NCBI GenBank assembly: GCA_017535325.1 | Contig: JAFXUC010000030.1 | Coordinates: 1 to 46,298, forward strand | Length of the DNA: 46,298 nucleotides | Source: Bacteroidales bacterium | Lineage (GTDB): Bacteria; Bacteroidota; Bacteroidia; Bacteroidales; UBA3824 | Direction of reading: 5' to 3' | Position numbers and translations under genes: made by a program | The notes under the pieces: model-generated | The model's database searches: none | What the model saw: only the letters and a program-made list of their open reading frames with translations | What the model was told of the DNA's origin: nothing | Shown here: positions 26,041-32,918 of the stretch, piece after piece | Numbering within the stretch: the first letter of the stretch is position 1 | Layout: every line of letters starts with the position of its first letter

Positions 26041-26184
26041 ATGGGTACAACATTATTATTTTTGGCAACTTTGATTGTTGCCGTGGCAATGGCTGTTGTT
26101 AACGGCATTTCCAAAACCGATAACTTCAAGAAACACGGAGACTCGTTTTCCGTAGAAGCGGAAAGTTTGGTATTCAGAAACTGA
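26041..26184 (+). CDS. 47-residue single-TM peptide with its own promoter and terminator
   Basis: ATG at 26041 and TGA at 26182-26184 encode 47 residues: a hydrophobic helix (residues 4-21, TLLFLATLIVAVAMAVVN) followed by a charged cytosolic or periplasmic tail (SKTDNFKKHGDSFSVEAESL). It is framed by a textbook promoter (25957-25988) and a perfect 15-bp terminator (26226-26268), making a complete monocistronic unit. Size and layout recall small membrane regulators or type I toxin peptides, but no antisense RNA promoter was found and no family is recognised. It is divergent from the helicase gene. Confidence 0.7.
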   Translation: MGTTLLFLATLIVAVAMAVVNGISKTDNFKKHGDSFSVEAESLVFRN

Positions 26185-26225
26185 TTCCAAAAACGCATAA
26201 TCACTCATATTTTTGTATATTTTTT

Positions 26226-26268
26226 GAATATCGTTTAAGTATTTCACTTAAACGATATTCATTTTTTA
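26226..26268 (+). terminator. Terminator after the 47-residue peptide gene
   Basis: Perfect 15-bp stem GAATATCGTTTAAGT (26226-26240) with ACTTAAACGATATTC (26246-26260), loop ATTTC, then ATTTTTTAT. An upstream T-run mirrored on the other side could make it work in both directions. Confidence 0.85.
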
Positions 26269-26284
26269 TACATAAAACACGTAT

Positions 26285-26327
26285 AAAAAACCGGGCGCAA
26301 ACTTTTAATAAAAAGTTTTGCGTCCGG
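26285..26327 (-). terminator. Terminator of the Nif3/zinc-ribbon/lipoprotein operon
   Basis: Stem arms 26291-26306 and 26311-26327 (CCGG...GCAAA with TTTGC...CCGG, one mismatch and a small bulge), followed on the minus strand by six Ts. It lies about 50 nt after the lipoprotein stop. Confidence 0.78.
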
Positions 26328-26375
26328 CTAAAACTAAAAAATTATGAAAACTTATAACAATCTTGAATGTTTTTT

Positions 26376-26831
26376 TTAATTTCCGGCAACAGATTTTTTA
26401 GAAATAACGCCCGATGACAACGAGGCTTCCACCGTTTCCGATTCTTCTTCATCCTTATCAAGGATTTCGTACTTTATCTTTATCGTCTGATAACCGTTGG
26501 AAATCGTACCCGTACCGTTTTTAACCTCAAACTGCGAATTAAGGCCGCCGCCGAAAGTAAGCGTTGTACCCGAAACCTCCGCCTCCATAGATGCGCTTTG
26601 ATTGTGGAAATTGCTGATTGTGATTTTCGTGTCCGAAATTTTTGAAATCTTCACATCAAAAGTTCCGCTGAACTCTCCCGTAGACTGATCCGTATTCCAA
26701 GTCCATTTGCCTTCAAGGTCTTTTGTAGAATAAGCGTAATTCGGTGCGTCTTCCGAACATGACACCGCAACAAACGACACCGGCAAAAACACAGCCGAGA
26801 GAATCAATAGTTTTTTAAAAAATCTTTTCAT
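26376..26831 (-). CDS. Lipocalin-like lipoprotein
   Basis: A 151-residue lipoprotein. The type II signal peptide MKRFFKKLLILSAVFLPVSF ends in a VAVSC lipobox (Cys25), followed by SED, acidic residues near the lipid anchor as in surface-exported Bacteroidota lipoproteins. The mature part reads as alternating beta strands with LEGKWTWNTD near the start, a pattern common in small lipocalin-like domains. No catalytic residues are evident. It is the last gene of a tight operon, starting 7 nt after the small acidic gene. Ligand or role unknown. Confidence 0.8.
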   Translation of the reverse strand: MKRFFKKLLILSAVFLPVSFVAVSCSEDAPNYAYSTKDLEGKWTWNTDQSTGEFSGTFDVKISKISDTKITISNFHNQSASMEAEVSGTTLTFGGGLNSQFEVKNGTGTISNGYQTIKIKYEILDKDEEESETVEASLSSGVISKKSVAGN

Positions 26832-26838
26832 AGTTCTT

Positions 26839-27048
26839 TTATAAATTAAAATTAGTTTTCAAAATCTCTGCCTGTTGCAACAAATCTTCCTCGTCAAGAA
26901 GACTTTCGGACGACAAATCCTGAAAGCCGGAGGGCTTTGGAGCAATCTTGTCAATGTCAAAATTCTCCAACTCTCCGACTTCAAAATCTTCATCATCGTC
27001 CACAAACGAAGAATATTTTGCAAACAAATTACCGTTTTCAGTTTCCAT
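26839..27048 (-). CDS. Small acidic protein of unknown function
   Basis: A 69-residue, strongly acidic cytosolic protein (FVDDDEDFEVGELENFD, SLLDEEDLLQQAE) with no signal peptide, TM helix or cysteines. It begins 12 nt after the zinc-ribbon gene and ends 7 nt before the lipoprotein gene, so the tight spacing supports a real gene. No family recognised. Its acidity suggests an adaptor or nucleic-acid-mimic role, but that is only speculation. An overlapping 82-residue frame on the same strand was rejected. Confidence 0.6.
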   Translation of the reverse strand: METENGNLFAKYSSFVDDDEDFEVGELENFDIDKIAPKPSGFQDLSSESLLDEEDLLQQAEILKTNFNL

Positions 27049-27060
27049 ATAATTACTTTT

Positions 27061-27846
27061 TTATTGTTGCATACTGTCTGCAATCTCGTTTGCCAAAGCC
27101 TCATCAATCAGGATTCTTCCGCAGTACTCGCAAACGATGATTTTTTTGTGAGAAGCCACGTCAAGTTGTCTCTGAGGCGGTATCTTGTTGAAACAGCCGC
27201 CGCACGCGTCTCTTTGTACGGGAACGATAGCAAGACCGTTTTTAGCCGCGCCGCGTATTCTCGTATAAGCGTTAAGAAGACGGTCTTCGATTTTTTTAGC
27301 GTAAATGCCGCGTTTTGACTTCAATACCTGCTCGTCTTTCTGAGTGTCGGCTATAATCGACTCCAATTCCGCCTTGCTGCGTACCAAGTCTTTCTGACGG
27401 TCCTCATGACGGTCTTTTGAATCCTTCAAGAGGTTTTTCTTTGTTGTCAACTGTGTTTCCGCCTCTTTGATTTTTTTCTCGCAAAGGTTGATTTCAAGAT
27501 TCTGAAACTCAATTTCCTTGCTTATGGAATCGTATTCCCTGTTGTTACGAACCTGCAACTGCTGTGTCTGATATTTTTTTATAGCCTCTTTTGCAGCCAC
27601 AATGTCGTTTTTTCTCTTGGCGATTTCGCTCTGACAAGCGGTAATTTCCGTCTCGATTTTGGCGATTCTCGTTTCAAGTCCCACCAATTCGTCTTCCAAA
27701 TCTTGAACCTCCAACGGAAGTTCGCCGCACAAACGGTGAATTTCGTCAGTTTTGGAGTCAATCGACTGCAAAGAATACAATGCGCGGAGTTTGTCCTCGA
27801 TACTTACCTCGGAATTGTCCGCTTTCTGCTGAGTAGATGTTGTCAT
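27061..27846 (-). CDS. Coiled-coil hairpin protein with C-terminal C4 zinc ribbon (CT398-like)
   Basis: A 261-residue protein: an antiparallel coiled-coil hairpin (about 15-190) with the typical VRNNREYDSISKEIE turn region, then a C4 zinc ribbon with C215/C218 (CGGC) and C239/C242 (CEYC) embedded in IPPQRQLD. This matches the conserved family found next to Nif3-like genes in many bacteria. A structural link to sigma-54 or secretion has been proposed for the chlamydial member CT398; the role here is unknown. It begins 4 nt after the Nif3 gene, so the two are co-translated. Confidence 0.88.
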   Translation of the reverse strand: MTTSTQQKADNSEVSIEDKLRALYSLQSIDSKTDEIHRLCGELPLEVQDLEDELVGLETRIAKIETEITACQSEIAKRKNDIVAAKEAIKKYQTQQLQVRNNREYDSISKEIEFQNLEINLCEKKIKEAETQLTTKKNLLKDSKDRHEDRQKDLVRSKAELESIIADTQKDEQVLKSKRGIYAKKIEDRLLNAYTRIRGAAKNGLAIVPVQRDACGGCFNKIPPQRQLDVASHKKIIVCEYCGRILIDEALANEIADSMQQ

Positions 27847-27850
27847 TATT

Positions 27851-28642
27851 TTATAAATATTTTATAGGATTCGTATTAATATCCGAAATTTTCACCGCAA
27901 AATTAGTAAATTTTTTTTGAAGTATGCACTTAAAAATGTTTTTTATTCCGATTTCTGTCTCAAAATGTCCCAAATCGGCTATCAAAATCTTTTTGTCAGC
28001 CTCAAAAAACTTATGATAGGTGAAATCTCCCGATAAAAAAACGTCCGCTTTTTGTCTTACGGCTTCTTTCAAAAGAAAACTTCCCGAACCCGGACAAATC
28101 GCGATTTTTTTTACCGACGGTTTTATTATTTTAGTATAACGTATTGCCCCGCAGTTAAATACGGTTTTTACGTTTTTCAAAAAGTCAAACGTTGAAACTT
28201 CCTTCGGCAACTCCCCTATTCCGCCCGCGCCACATTCAAAATCCTCGTTTTCCAAGAGTTTCAACATCTTAAACTCTTTGATTCCGAGTTTTTCAAACAT
28301 AACACCAACCGTTCCGAGGGGCATTGCATCGGCGTTTGTATGCGCGCAATAGATTGAAACGCCGTTTTTGACAGCCTTCAAAACAATTCTTCCGACAAAC
28401 GTTTCAGGGGTAATATTCAATAGCCCGCGGCCGAAAATCAGCGGGTGATGCGCCACAATAAGATTGCAGCCCAAGGCTATCGCCTCATCCACAACTTCTT
28501 CTGTAACATCAAGAGTTACAAGACATTGCGTAATCTGTCCGTCTCCGGCGAACACCTGAACGCCGGCGTTATCGTAGTCTTCCTGCAACCTTTTCGGGAA
28601 AACCCTTTCCAACTCCGAAACTATCTCCGTAAACTGCGGCAT
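27851..28642 (-). CDS. Nif3-like dinuclear metal-binding protein
   Basis: A 263-residue protein of the Nif3/YbgI family (often labelled GTP cyclohydrolase I type 2 on weak evidence). Metal ligands are visible in LIVAHHPLIF (His pair), YCAHTNAD (His and Asp) and the C-terminal LGHFETE (His and Glu). It is the short form without the PII-like insert of longer members. The start at 28642 (MPQFTEIV) is chosen over 28666, because the latter overlaps the -7 element at 28664-28671. It heads the four-gene operon continuing to 26376. The true substrate of the family is unknown. Confidence 0.88.
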   Translation of the reverse strand: MPQFTEIVSELERVFPKRLQEDYDNAGVQVFAGDGQITQCLVTLDVTEEVVDEAIALGCNLIVAHHPLIFGRGLLNITPETFVGRIVLKAVKNGVSIYCAHTNADAMPLGTVGVMFEKLGIKEFKMLKLLENEDFECGAGGIGELPKEVSTFDFLKNVKTVFNCGAIRYTKIIKPSVKKIAICPGSGSFLLKEAVRQKADVFLSGDFTYHKFFEADKKILIADLGHFETEIGIKNIFKCILQKKFTNFAVKISDINTNPIKYL

Positions 28643-28663
28643 AAAACATAAAAAAAATGTCTG

Positions 28664-28695
28664 CAATTATAGCACAAATATTTGAAAAAAACAAA
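28664..28695 (-). promoter_or_regulatory. Promoter of the Nif3 operon (TTTG-N20-TATAATTG)
   Basis: -33 TTTG at 28692-28695 and -7 TATAATTG at 28664-28671 (one mismatch), 20 nt apart on the minus strand. Divergent from the promoter at 28715-28722. Confidence 0.55.
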
Positions 28696-28714
28696 GTTTT
28701 TTTGAAGTTTTTTG

Positions 28715-28722
28715 TAAATTTG
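28715..28722 (+). promoter_or_regulatory. -7 element TAAATTTG for the PorE-like gene
   Basis: Perfect TAnnTTTG match; start near 28729, so the ATG at 28747 is used rather than the in-frame ATG at 28657. Confidence 0.55.
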
Positions 28723-28746
28723 CCGTTAAAAATCGTTATAAAAAAT

Positions 28747-31164
28747 ATGAGAAAAATTACGTTACTTCTTTTAGGAACAATATTTTCCGCAAACGCTTAT
28801 TCACAGGCTTTGAAACAGGGTTTTGACAATCTGCAAAAAGGCAATCTGGCTCAGGCTCAAAAAGTCTTTGACAAGGCTCTTGACAAAGGCACGGAAACCG
28901 TTGCAGCGATGTACGGCAAAGGCTGCATAGTTACCGACAGCAGTTTTTCCGGCTTCAACAATATCAAAGGTTTCAGGCTTCTGCGCAACGCTTACGACCG
29001 TTTCAACCGTCTTAATCCGAAAACAAAAGAAATTTTTCAGTCGGCTTACGGCATTGACCAGAACGTCATATATAATAAAATGTGCAAGGTTGCCCAAAAC
29101 GAACTGAATTTAATAAAACAGAAAAAAAATCTTCAAGATTTGCAGTGGTTTGTCCAGAATTATGACGGCGCAGACCCGCAGGTAAAAGAGGCAAAAAATT
29201 ACGAGGCTGAAATCAAATGGCAAAATCTGGAAAGCCACGCCGATTTCAGAAGTTACCAGAGTTTTGCGGCTGACTATCCCGAATCGCCGTATGCCGGAAC
29301 CGCCGCAAAAAAATATGAAACCATGTGGAAAGAAATCTGCCGTAAGGCATACTCGGAAGGCGAAATTTCAAGCATCACGGCATTTGAAAAGCAGTATCCC
29401 GATTATCCGTTTTATACGGAAGCCGACAAAAACCAGAAACAACTCGCCGAATATGCCGAAAAATTAAAATTTCATCTGAAATTTACCGAAGAATACACAC
29501 CTTATTATAAGGAATACATCGAAAAAGCCGCGCCCAACGAGTTGGCATTTGTGGCACTTCAACGGCTGATTTCACCGTATTTGGAATGGGGACGTTTTCA
29601 AGAGGCGGCAAAAGTTTTGCAGGATTACAGACAACTTTTTCCGAACAAGTCAAAAGACATTGACAAAATCACCGCGATACTCAACTCGCCGTCAAAGAAA
29701 TACACTTCTACGCCTTTTCCGAGTACCGTCAACACAGACGCCATGGAATACGCCCCTGTAATCACGCCCGACGGCAAAACGCTGTATTTCTGCGGTTACG
29801 GCCGCAAAGACAACGCCGGAATGGAAGACATTTTCGTTTCAAAATTCGAGAGCGGCAAATGGCAGCAGGCGGAACTTTTTCCGCAGTTCAACACCCCGAT
29901 AGGCAACGAGGCACCGCTCGCGGTTTCGCCGGACGGCAATATGCTGCTGATTTACAAAGACTCCAACATTTATTACACAGAAAAAACTTTGCGCGGCTGG
30001 ACACCGCTGAAAAAAATGGAAAGTCTCAACACCGATTTTTCATGGGAGGCTGACGCGTCTTTTACCGCTGACGGCAACGCGATATTTTTTATCTCCGACC
30101 GAAAAGGCAACACAGGAAATTACCATCAGCACGAAAAGAATTTTCACGGCGCGTTCAACGGCAACACCGACATCTACGTCTGCGTAAAACAGTCCGACGG
30201 CACTTGGAGCGAGGCGGTCAACATCGGGACAACCGTCAACACGCCTTTTGCTGAAAGAAGTCCCGTTTTGGCGTCCGACATGAAAACCCTGTATTTTTCC
30301 TCTGACGGACATTACGGCTTGGGCAAACTTGACGTCTTCAAATGCGAAAGACTGTCCGATACCTCGTGGACTGAGTGGTCAGAGCCTGTAAACCTCGGTA
30401 AAGAAATCAACACAGCCTCCGACGACTACAACTACATAATTTCGACCGACGGCACAAAAGCCTATTTCAGCAAGATAACCGCCTCTGCCGCAAACATCTG
30501 CACAATAGACCTGCCGAAAGAAATGCGCCCCGAAATCATCGCCTCTGTTACGGGAAGGGTTACCGACGACAAGGGCAACATTTTAGCCGCAAAAATCAAA
30601 TGGGAAGACTTGGAGACCGGCAAACTTCTCGGCAACCTTCAATGCGAGCCGTCAACGGGAAAATATTTCATCACGCTGCCTCCGGGAAAAAATTACGGCT
30701 ATTACGTTGAATATGAGGGCTTTTACCCGGTTTCAGGCAACCTCAACACAGAAAAACTGAAAGAAGGCAAAAACATTGAACACAATATCGTAATGCATTC
30801 GATAACAGACATTTTGACGGGAAAAATTTCAATCCGCCTTTCAAACATATTTTTCGATACCGACAAATACGATTTGAAACCCGAATCTTATCCCGAATTA
30901 AAACGTCTTGCGGACTTCATACAAGAAAGACCGGAGATAAAACTTGAAATTTCGGGACACACCGACAACGCAGGTTCGTTGCAGCACAACAAAATGCTTT
31001 CAGAAAAACGCTCCGATGCCGTAAAAAAATACTTGGTATCTCTCGGCTGTAAAGAAAACAACATAAAATCAATTGGTTACGGTTCAGAAAAACCTGTTGC
31101 GCCCAACACCACCGAAGAAGGCAAAGCCCAAAACCGGAGAGTGGAATTTAAGATTTACGAATAA
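28747..31164 (+). CDS. PorE-like outer-membrane/peptidoglycan protein (TPR, beta-propeller, CRD, OmpA)
   Basis: An 805-residue exported protein (signal peptide MRKITLLLLGTIFSANAYSQ). Domain order: TPR-like helical region (about 20-310), PD40/WD40-like propeller (about 320-595, with repeats of the PDGKTLYF and ADGNAIFFISDR type), a carboxypeptidase-regulatory-like sandwich (about 599-690, VTGRVTDDKGN) and an OmpA peptidoglycan-binding domain (about 693-805, FFDTDKYDLKPES, SGHTDNAG, SEKRSDAVKKYL, NRRVEF). This is the same order as PorE of the type IX secretion system, which links the T9SS ring to the cell wall, but many Bacteroidota OmpA-propeller paralogues share it. No other T9SS gene is in the window. 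The start is supported by the promoter and the signal peptide. Confidence 0.82.
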   Translation: MRKITLLLLGTIFSANAYSQALKQGFDNLQKGNLAQAQKVFDKALDKGTETVAAMYGKGCIVTDSSFSGFNNIKGFRLLRNAYDRFNRLNPKTKEIFQSAYGIDQNVIYNKMCKVAQNELNLIKQKKNLQDLQWFVQNYDGADPQVKEAKNYEAEIKWQNLESHADFRSYQSFAADYPESPYAGTAAKKYETMWKEICRKAYSEGEISSITAFEKQYPDYPFYTEADKNQKQLAEYAEKLKFHLKFTEEYTPYYKEYIEKAAPNELAFVALQRLISPYLEWGRFQEAAKVLQDYRQLFPNKSKDIDKITAILNSPSKKYTSTPFPSTVNTDAMEYAPVITPDGKTLYFCGYGRKDNAGMEDIFVSKFESGKWQQAELFPQFNTPIGNEAPLAVSPDGNMLLIYKDSNIYYTEKTLRGWTPLKKMESLNTDFSWEADASFTADGNAIFFISDRKGNTGNYHQHEKNFHGAFNGNTDIYVCVKQSDGTWSEAVNIGTTVNTPFAERSPVLASDMKTLYFSSDGHYGLGKLDVFKCERLSDTSWTEWSEPVNLGKEINTASDDYNYIISTDGTKAYFSKITASAANICTIDLPKEMRPEIIASVTGRVTDDKGNILAAKIKWEDLETGKLLGNLQCEPSTGKYFITLPPGKNYGYYVEYEGFYPVSGNLNTEKLKEGKNIEHNIVMHSITDILTGKISIRLSNIFFDTDKYDLKPESYPELKRLADFIQERPEIKLEISGHTDNAGSLQHNKMLSEKRSDAVKKYLVSLGCKENNIKSIGYGSEKPVAPNTTEEGKAQNRRVEFKIYE

Positions 31165-31174
31165 AAAAACAAAG

Positions 31175-31214
31175 AGGGAAACCGCAGGAAGGAACTCTCA
31201 GCGGTTTCCCTTTT
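31175..31214 (+). terminator. Terminator of the PorE-like gene
   Basis: 11-bp stem AGGGAAACCGC (31175-31185) with GCGGTTTCCCT (31201-31211), then TTTT. It begins 10 nt after the stop. Confidence 0.88.
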
Positions 31215-31344
31215 AAAAATAGAGGGATATAAAAATAAAGAGTTATTTTCTTCTTAAAATTTACGGCTGCAAGATAACAATTTTTTTACAAAAAAATAAA
31301 AAAAAACGACTTTTTTTGCAAAAAATTAATATTCGGTACTTTTT

Positions 31345-31797
31345 TTACAATTTCGGATAACCGATTTTACATTCGATGATAAAACAGCCCGGAAATTTGT
31401 CCTCAACTTGTTTTTTCAGCCGCATTGCTTCGAGCCTTGAACGGCAGTTTCCCGCGTGAACTTTAAAATAAGGTGCTTCATAAACGATAGTAGCCTCTTC
31501 GTCCTGAAAATCCCGCTTAAAATCTTTCACCGTGTTTTCGGCTTTTTGCTGAGCGTCGGAGCCGGAGCCGAAAAAAATCTGAACGCTGTATCCGTATGCC
31601 TGACGTTTTTTGTTTCCGGCGATGATGTTTTTTTCGACGGCTTTAAGGTCTGAATCACAATGTATTCTGACAGTTGCCGTGGAATTGTCGTCCGGAAAAA
31701 TATCCAAGTCCGAAATGTCATAAATTGCCTGCTGAGCCTTCAACCCGAACGGCAAAACGCTTAACAACAAAAATATTGATAAAACTTTTATTTTCAT
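31345..31797 (-). CDS. Exported SPOR-domain protein
   Basis: A 150-residue protein with signal peptide MKIKVLSIFLLLSVLPFGLKA and a C-terminal SPOR-type domain (about 68-148: YSVQIFFGSGSDAQQKAE, then PYFKVHAGNCRSRLEAMRLKKQVE and FIIECKIGYP). SPOR domains bind denuded glycan strands of peptidoglycan at division sites. The short linker (about 22-65) has no known domain. It is divergent from the ThiL-like gene, with interlocking promoters between them. Whether it is periplasmic or outer-membrane associated is not evident. Confidence 0.82.
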   Translation of the reverse strand: MKIKVLSIFLLLSVLPFGLKAQQAIYDISDLDIFPDDNSTATVRIHCDSDLKAVEKNIIAGNKKRQAYGYSVQIFFGSGSDAQQKAENTVKDFKRDFQDEEATIVYEAPYFKVHAGNCRSRLEAMRLKKQVEDKFPGCFIIECKIGYPKL

Positions 31798-31813
31798 TTG
31801 TCCAAAAATTGAT

Positions 31814-31821
31814 TAAATTTG
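31814..31821 (+). promoter_or_regulatory. -7 element TAAATTTG for the ThiL-like operon
   Basis: Perfect TAnnTTTG match with a start near 31828 and a leader of about 35 nt to the ATG at 31863. Confidence 0.5.
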
Positions 31822-31826
31822 CAAGG

Positions 31827-31834
31827 CAAAATTA
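31827..31834 (-). promoter_or_regulatory. -7 element TAATTTTG for the SPOR gene
   Basis: Minus-strand TAATTTTG, about 30 nt upstream of the start at 31797. It lies just downstream of the plus-strand -7 element at 31814-31821, so the two initiating polymerases would overlap. Confidence 0.5.
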
Positions 31835-31862
31835 CATAATTTTTTTGTAACTTTAATAAAAA

Positions 31863-32918
31863 ATGAAAGAAGAATTACACAACGAAAATACATCAATTCC
31901 GTACGGCAAAAACGGTTTGGTGAAAAAAATCAAAGAAAAAACCGTAAAATACAACTCTCAAACCCTGTTTGGTATCGGCGACGACGCTTCGGTTTCGGAC
32001 TTTTCGGGCGGCAAAAAAACACTTTTAAGAAGTCTTATTTTTGCCGAAGGTATACACTTCGACCTTACTTACACACCGCTCAAACATCTCGGTTACAAAG
32101 TTGTAACGGCAGCCGTTTCAAGCATTTACGCCATGAACGCCAAGCCTTTGCAGATTACGGTTTCGCTTGCTGTCAGCAATGTCGTAATGCAGGCGCACAT
32201 ACTCGAATTTTTTGACGGCGTACACGCGGCGTGCAAAAATTACAAAGTCGATTTGTTAGGCGGCGACCTTACAACCTCACGCAAGGGAATCACGATTGCG
32301 GTAACCGTTACGGGCGAGGCGGATGAAGAAGAAATCGTTTACCGCAGCGGCGCAAAACCGACTGATTTGCTTTGCGTTACGGGCGATTTGGGCAGCGCGT
32401 ACTTAGGTCTTCAACTTTTGGAAAGAGAAAAAGCACTCTTTAACGCAAATCCCGAAACACAGCCGCAACTTTCCGGTTATGACTACATTCTCAAACGTCA
32501 GTTAAAACCCGAAAGTCCCAAAGAGTTGACGGATTATTTAAAGAAAAAAGAGGTAAAACCCACGTCAATGATTTCGCTGTCAAGCGGTCTTGCAAGCGAA
32601 ATTATAAATATATGCAATGCTTCAAACATGGGCTGCGAGATTTTTCAGGAAAGAATCCCCGTTGCCCCCGAAGCCGAAAAAATGGCAAAAGAGTTTAACA
32701 TCGACCCCGTAATTGCAGCCCTCAACGGCGGTGAAGATTACGAACTCCTGTTCACGATTGAGTTGAAAAATTATGAGAAAATAAAAAACAACGATATGTT
32801 TTCTATTATCGGTTCTATCAACGCAGTCGATAAGGGAAGAAATATTGTCATGAAAGACGGTTCGATTATAACCTTGGAGCCGTCAATTAACAATCAAACT
32901 TTTCAAAATGTACAGTAA
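31863..32918 (+). CDS. Thiamine-monophosphate kinase homologue lacking several catalytic aspartates
   Basis: A 351-residue PurM/ThiL-fold protein that follows Bacteroidota ThiL along its whole length (GIGDDAS, EGIHFDLTYTPLKHLGYK, IYAMN, GGD, YRSGAK, GDLGSAYLGLQLLEREKALF, LNGGEDYELLF). ThiL phosphorylates thiamine phosphate to the diphosphate using ATP and Mg. However, family Asp residues are replaced: L58 where TTDLL has Asp, S87 in VSSIYAMN (family SDIYAMN), and S238 and S241 in SLSSGL (family DISDGL). D40/D41 and the GGD Asp remain. It is therefore either inactive or repurposed. Its last 11 nt overlap the spoIID-like gene, so it is coupled to cell-wall genes. The thiL symbol is withheld for this reason. 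Confidence 0.85.
   Translation: MKEELHNENTSIPYGKNGLVKKIKEKTVKYNSQTLFGIGDDASVSDFSGGKKTLLRSLIFAEGIHFDLTYTPLKHLGYKVVTAAVSSIYAMNAKPLQITVSLAVSNVVMQAHILEFFDGVHAACKNYKVDLLGGDLTTSRKGITIAVTVTGEADEEEIVYRSGAKPTDLLCVTGDLGSAYLGLQLLEREKALFNANPETQPQLSGYDYILKRQLKPESPKELTDYLKKKEVKPTSMISLSSGLASEIINICNASNMGCEIFQERIPVAPEAEKMAKEFNIDPVIAALNGGEDYELLFTIELKNYEKIKNNDMFSIIGSINAVDKGRNIVMKDGSIITLEPSINNQTFQNVQ

Noticed and set aside
26056..26247. A 63-codon minus-strand frame opposite the small membrane peptide gene
   Set aside because: It starts inside the 15-bp terminator hairpin, has no promoter, and the plus-strand frame has complete signals.
26859..27107. An 82-codon minus-strand frame overlapping the small acidic gene
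   Set aside because: It begins inside the zinc-ribbon coding sequence and has shadow-like composition (W, R, L, C rich); the 69-residue frame has better spacing.
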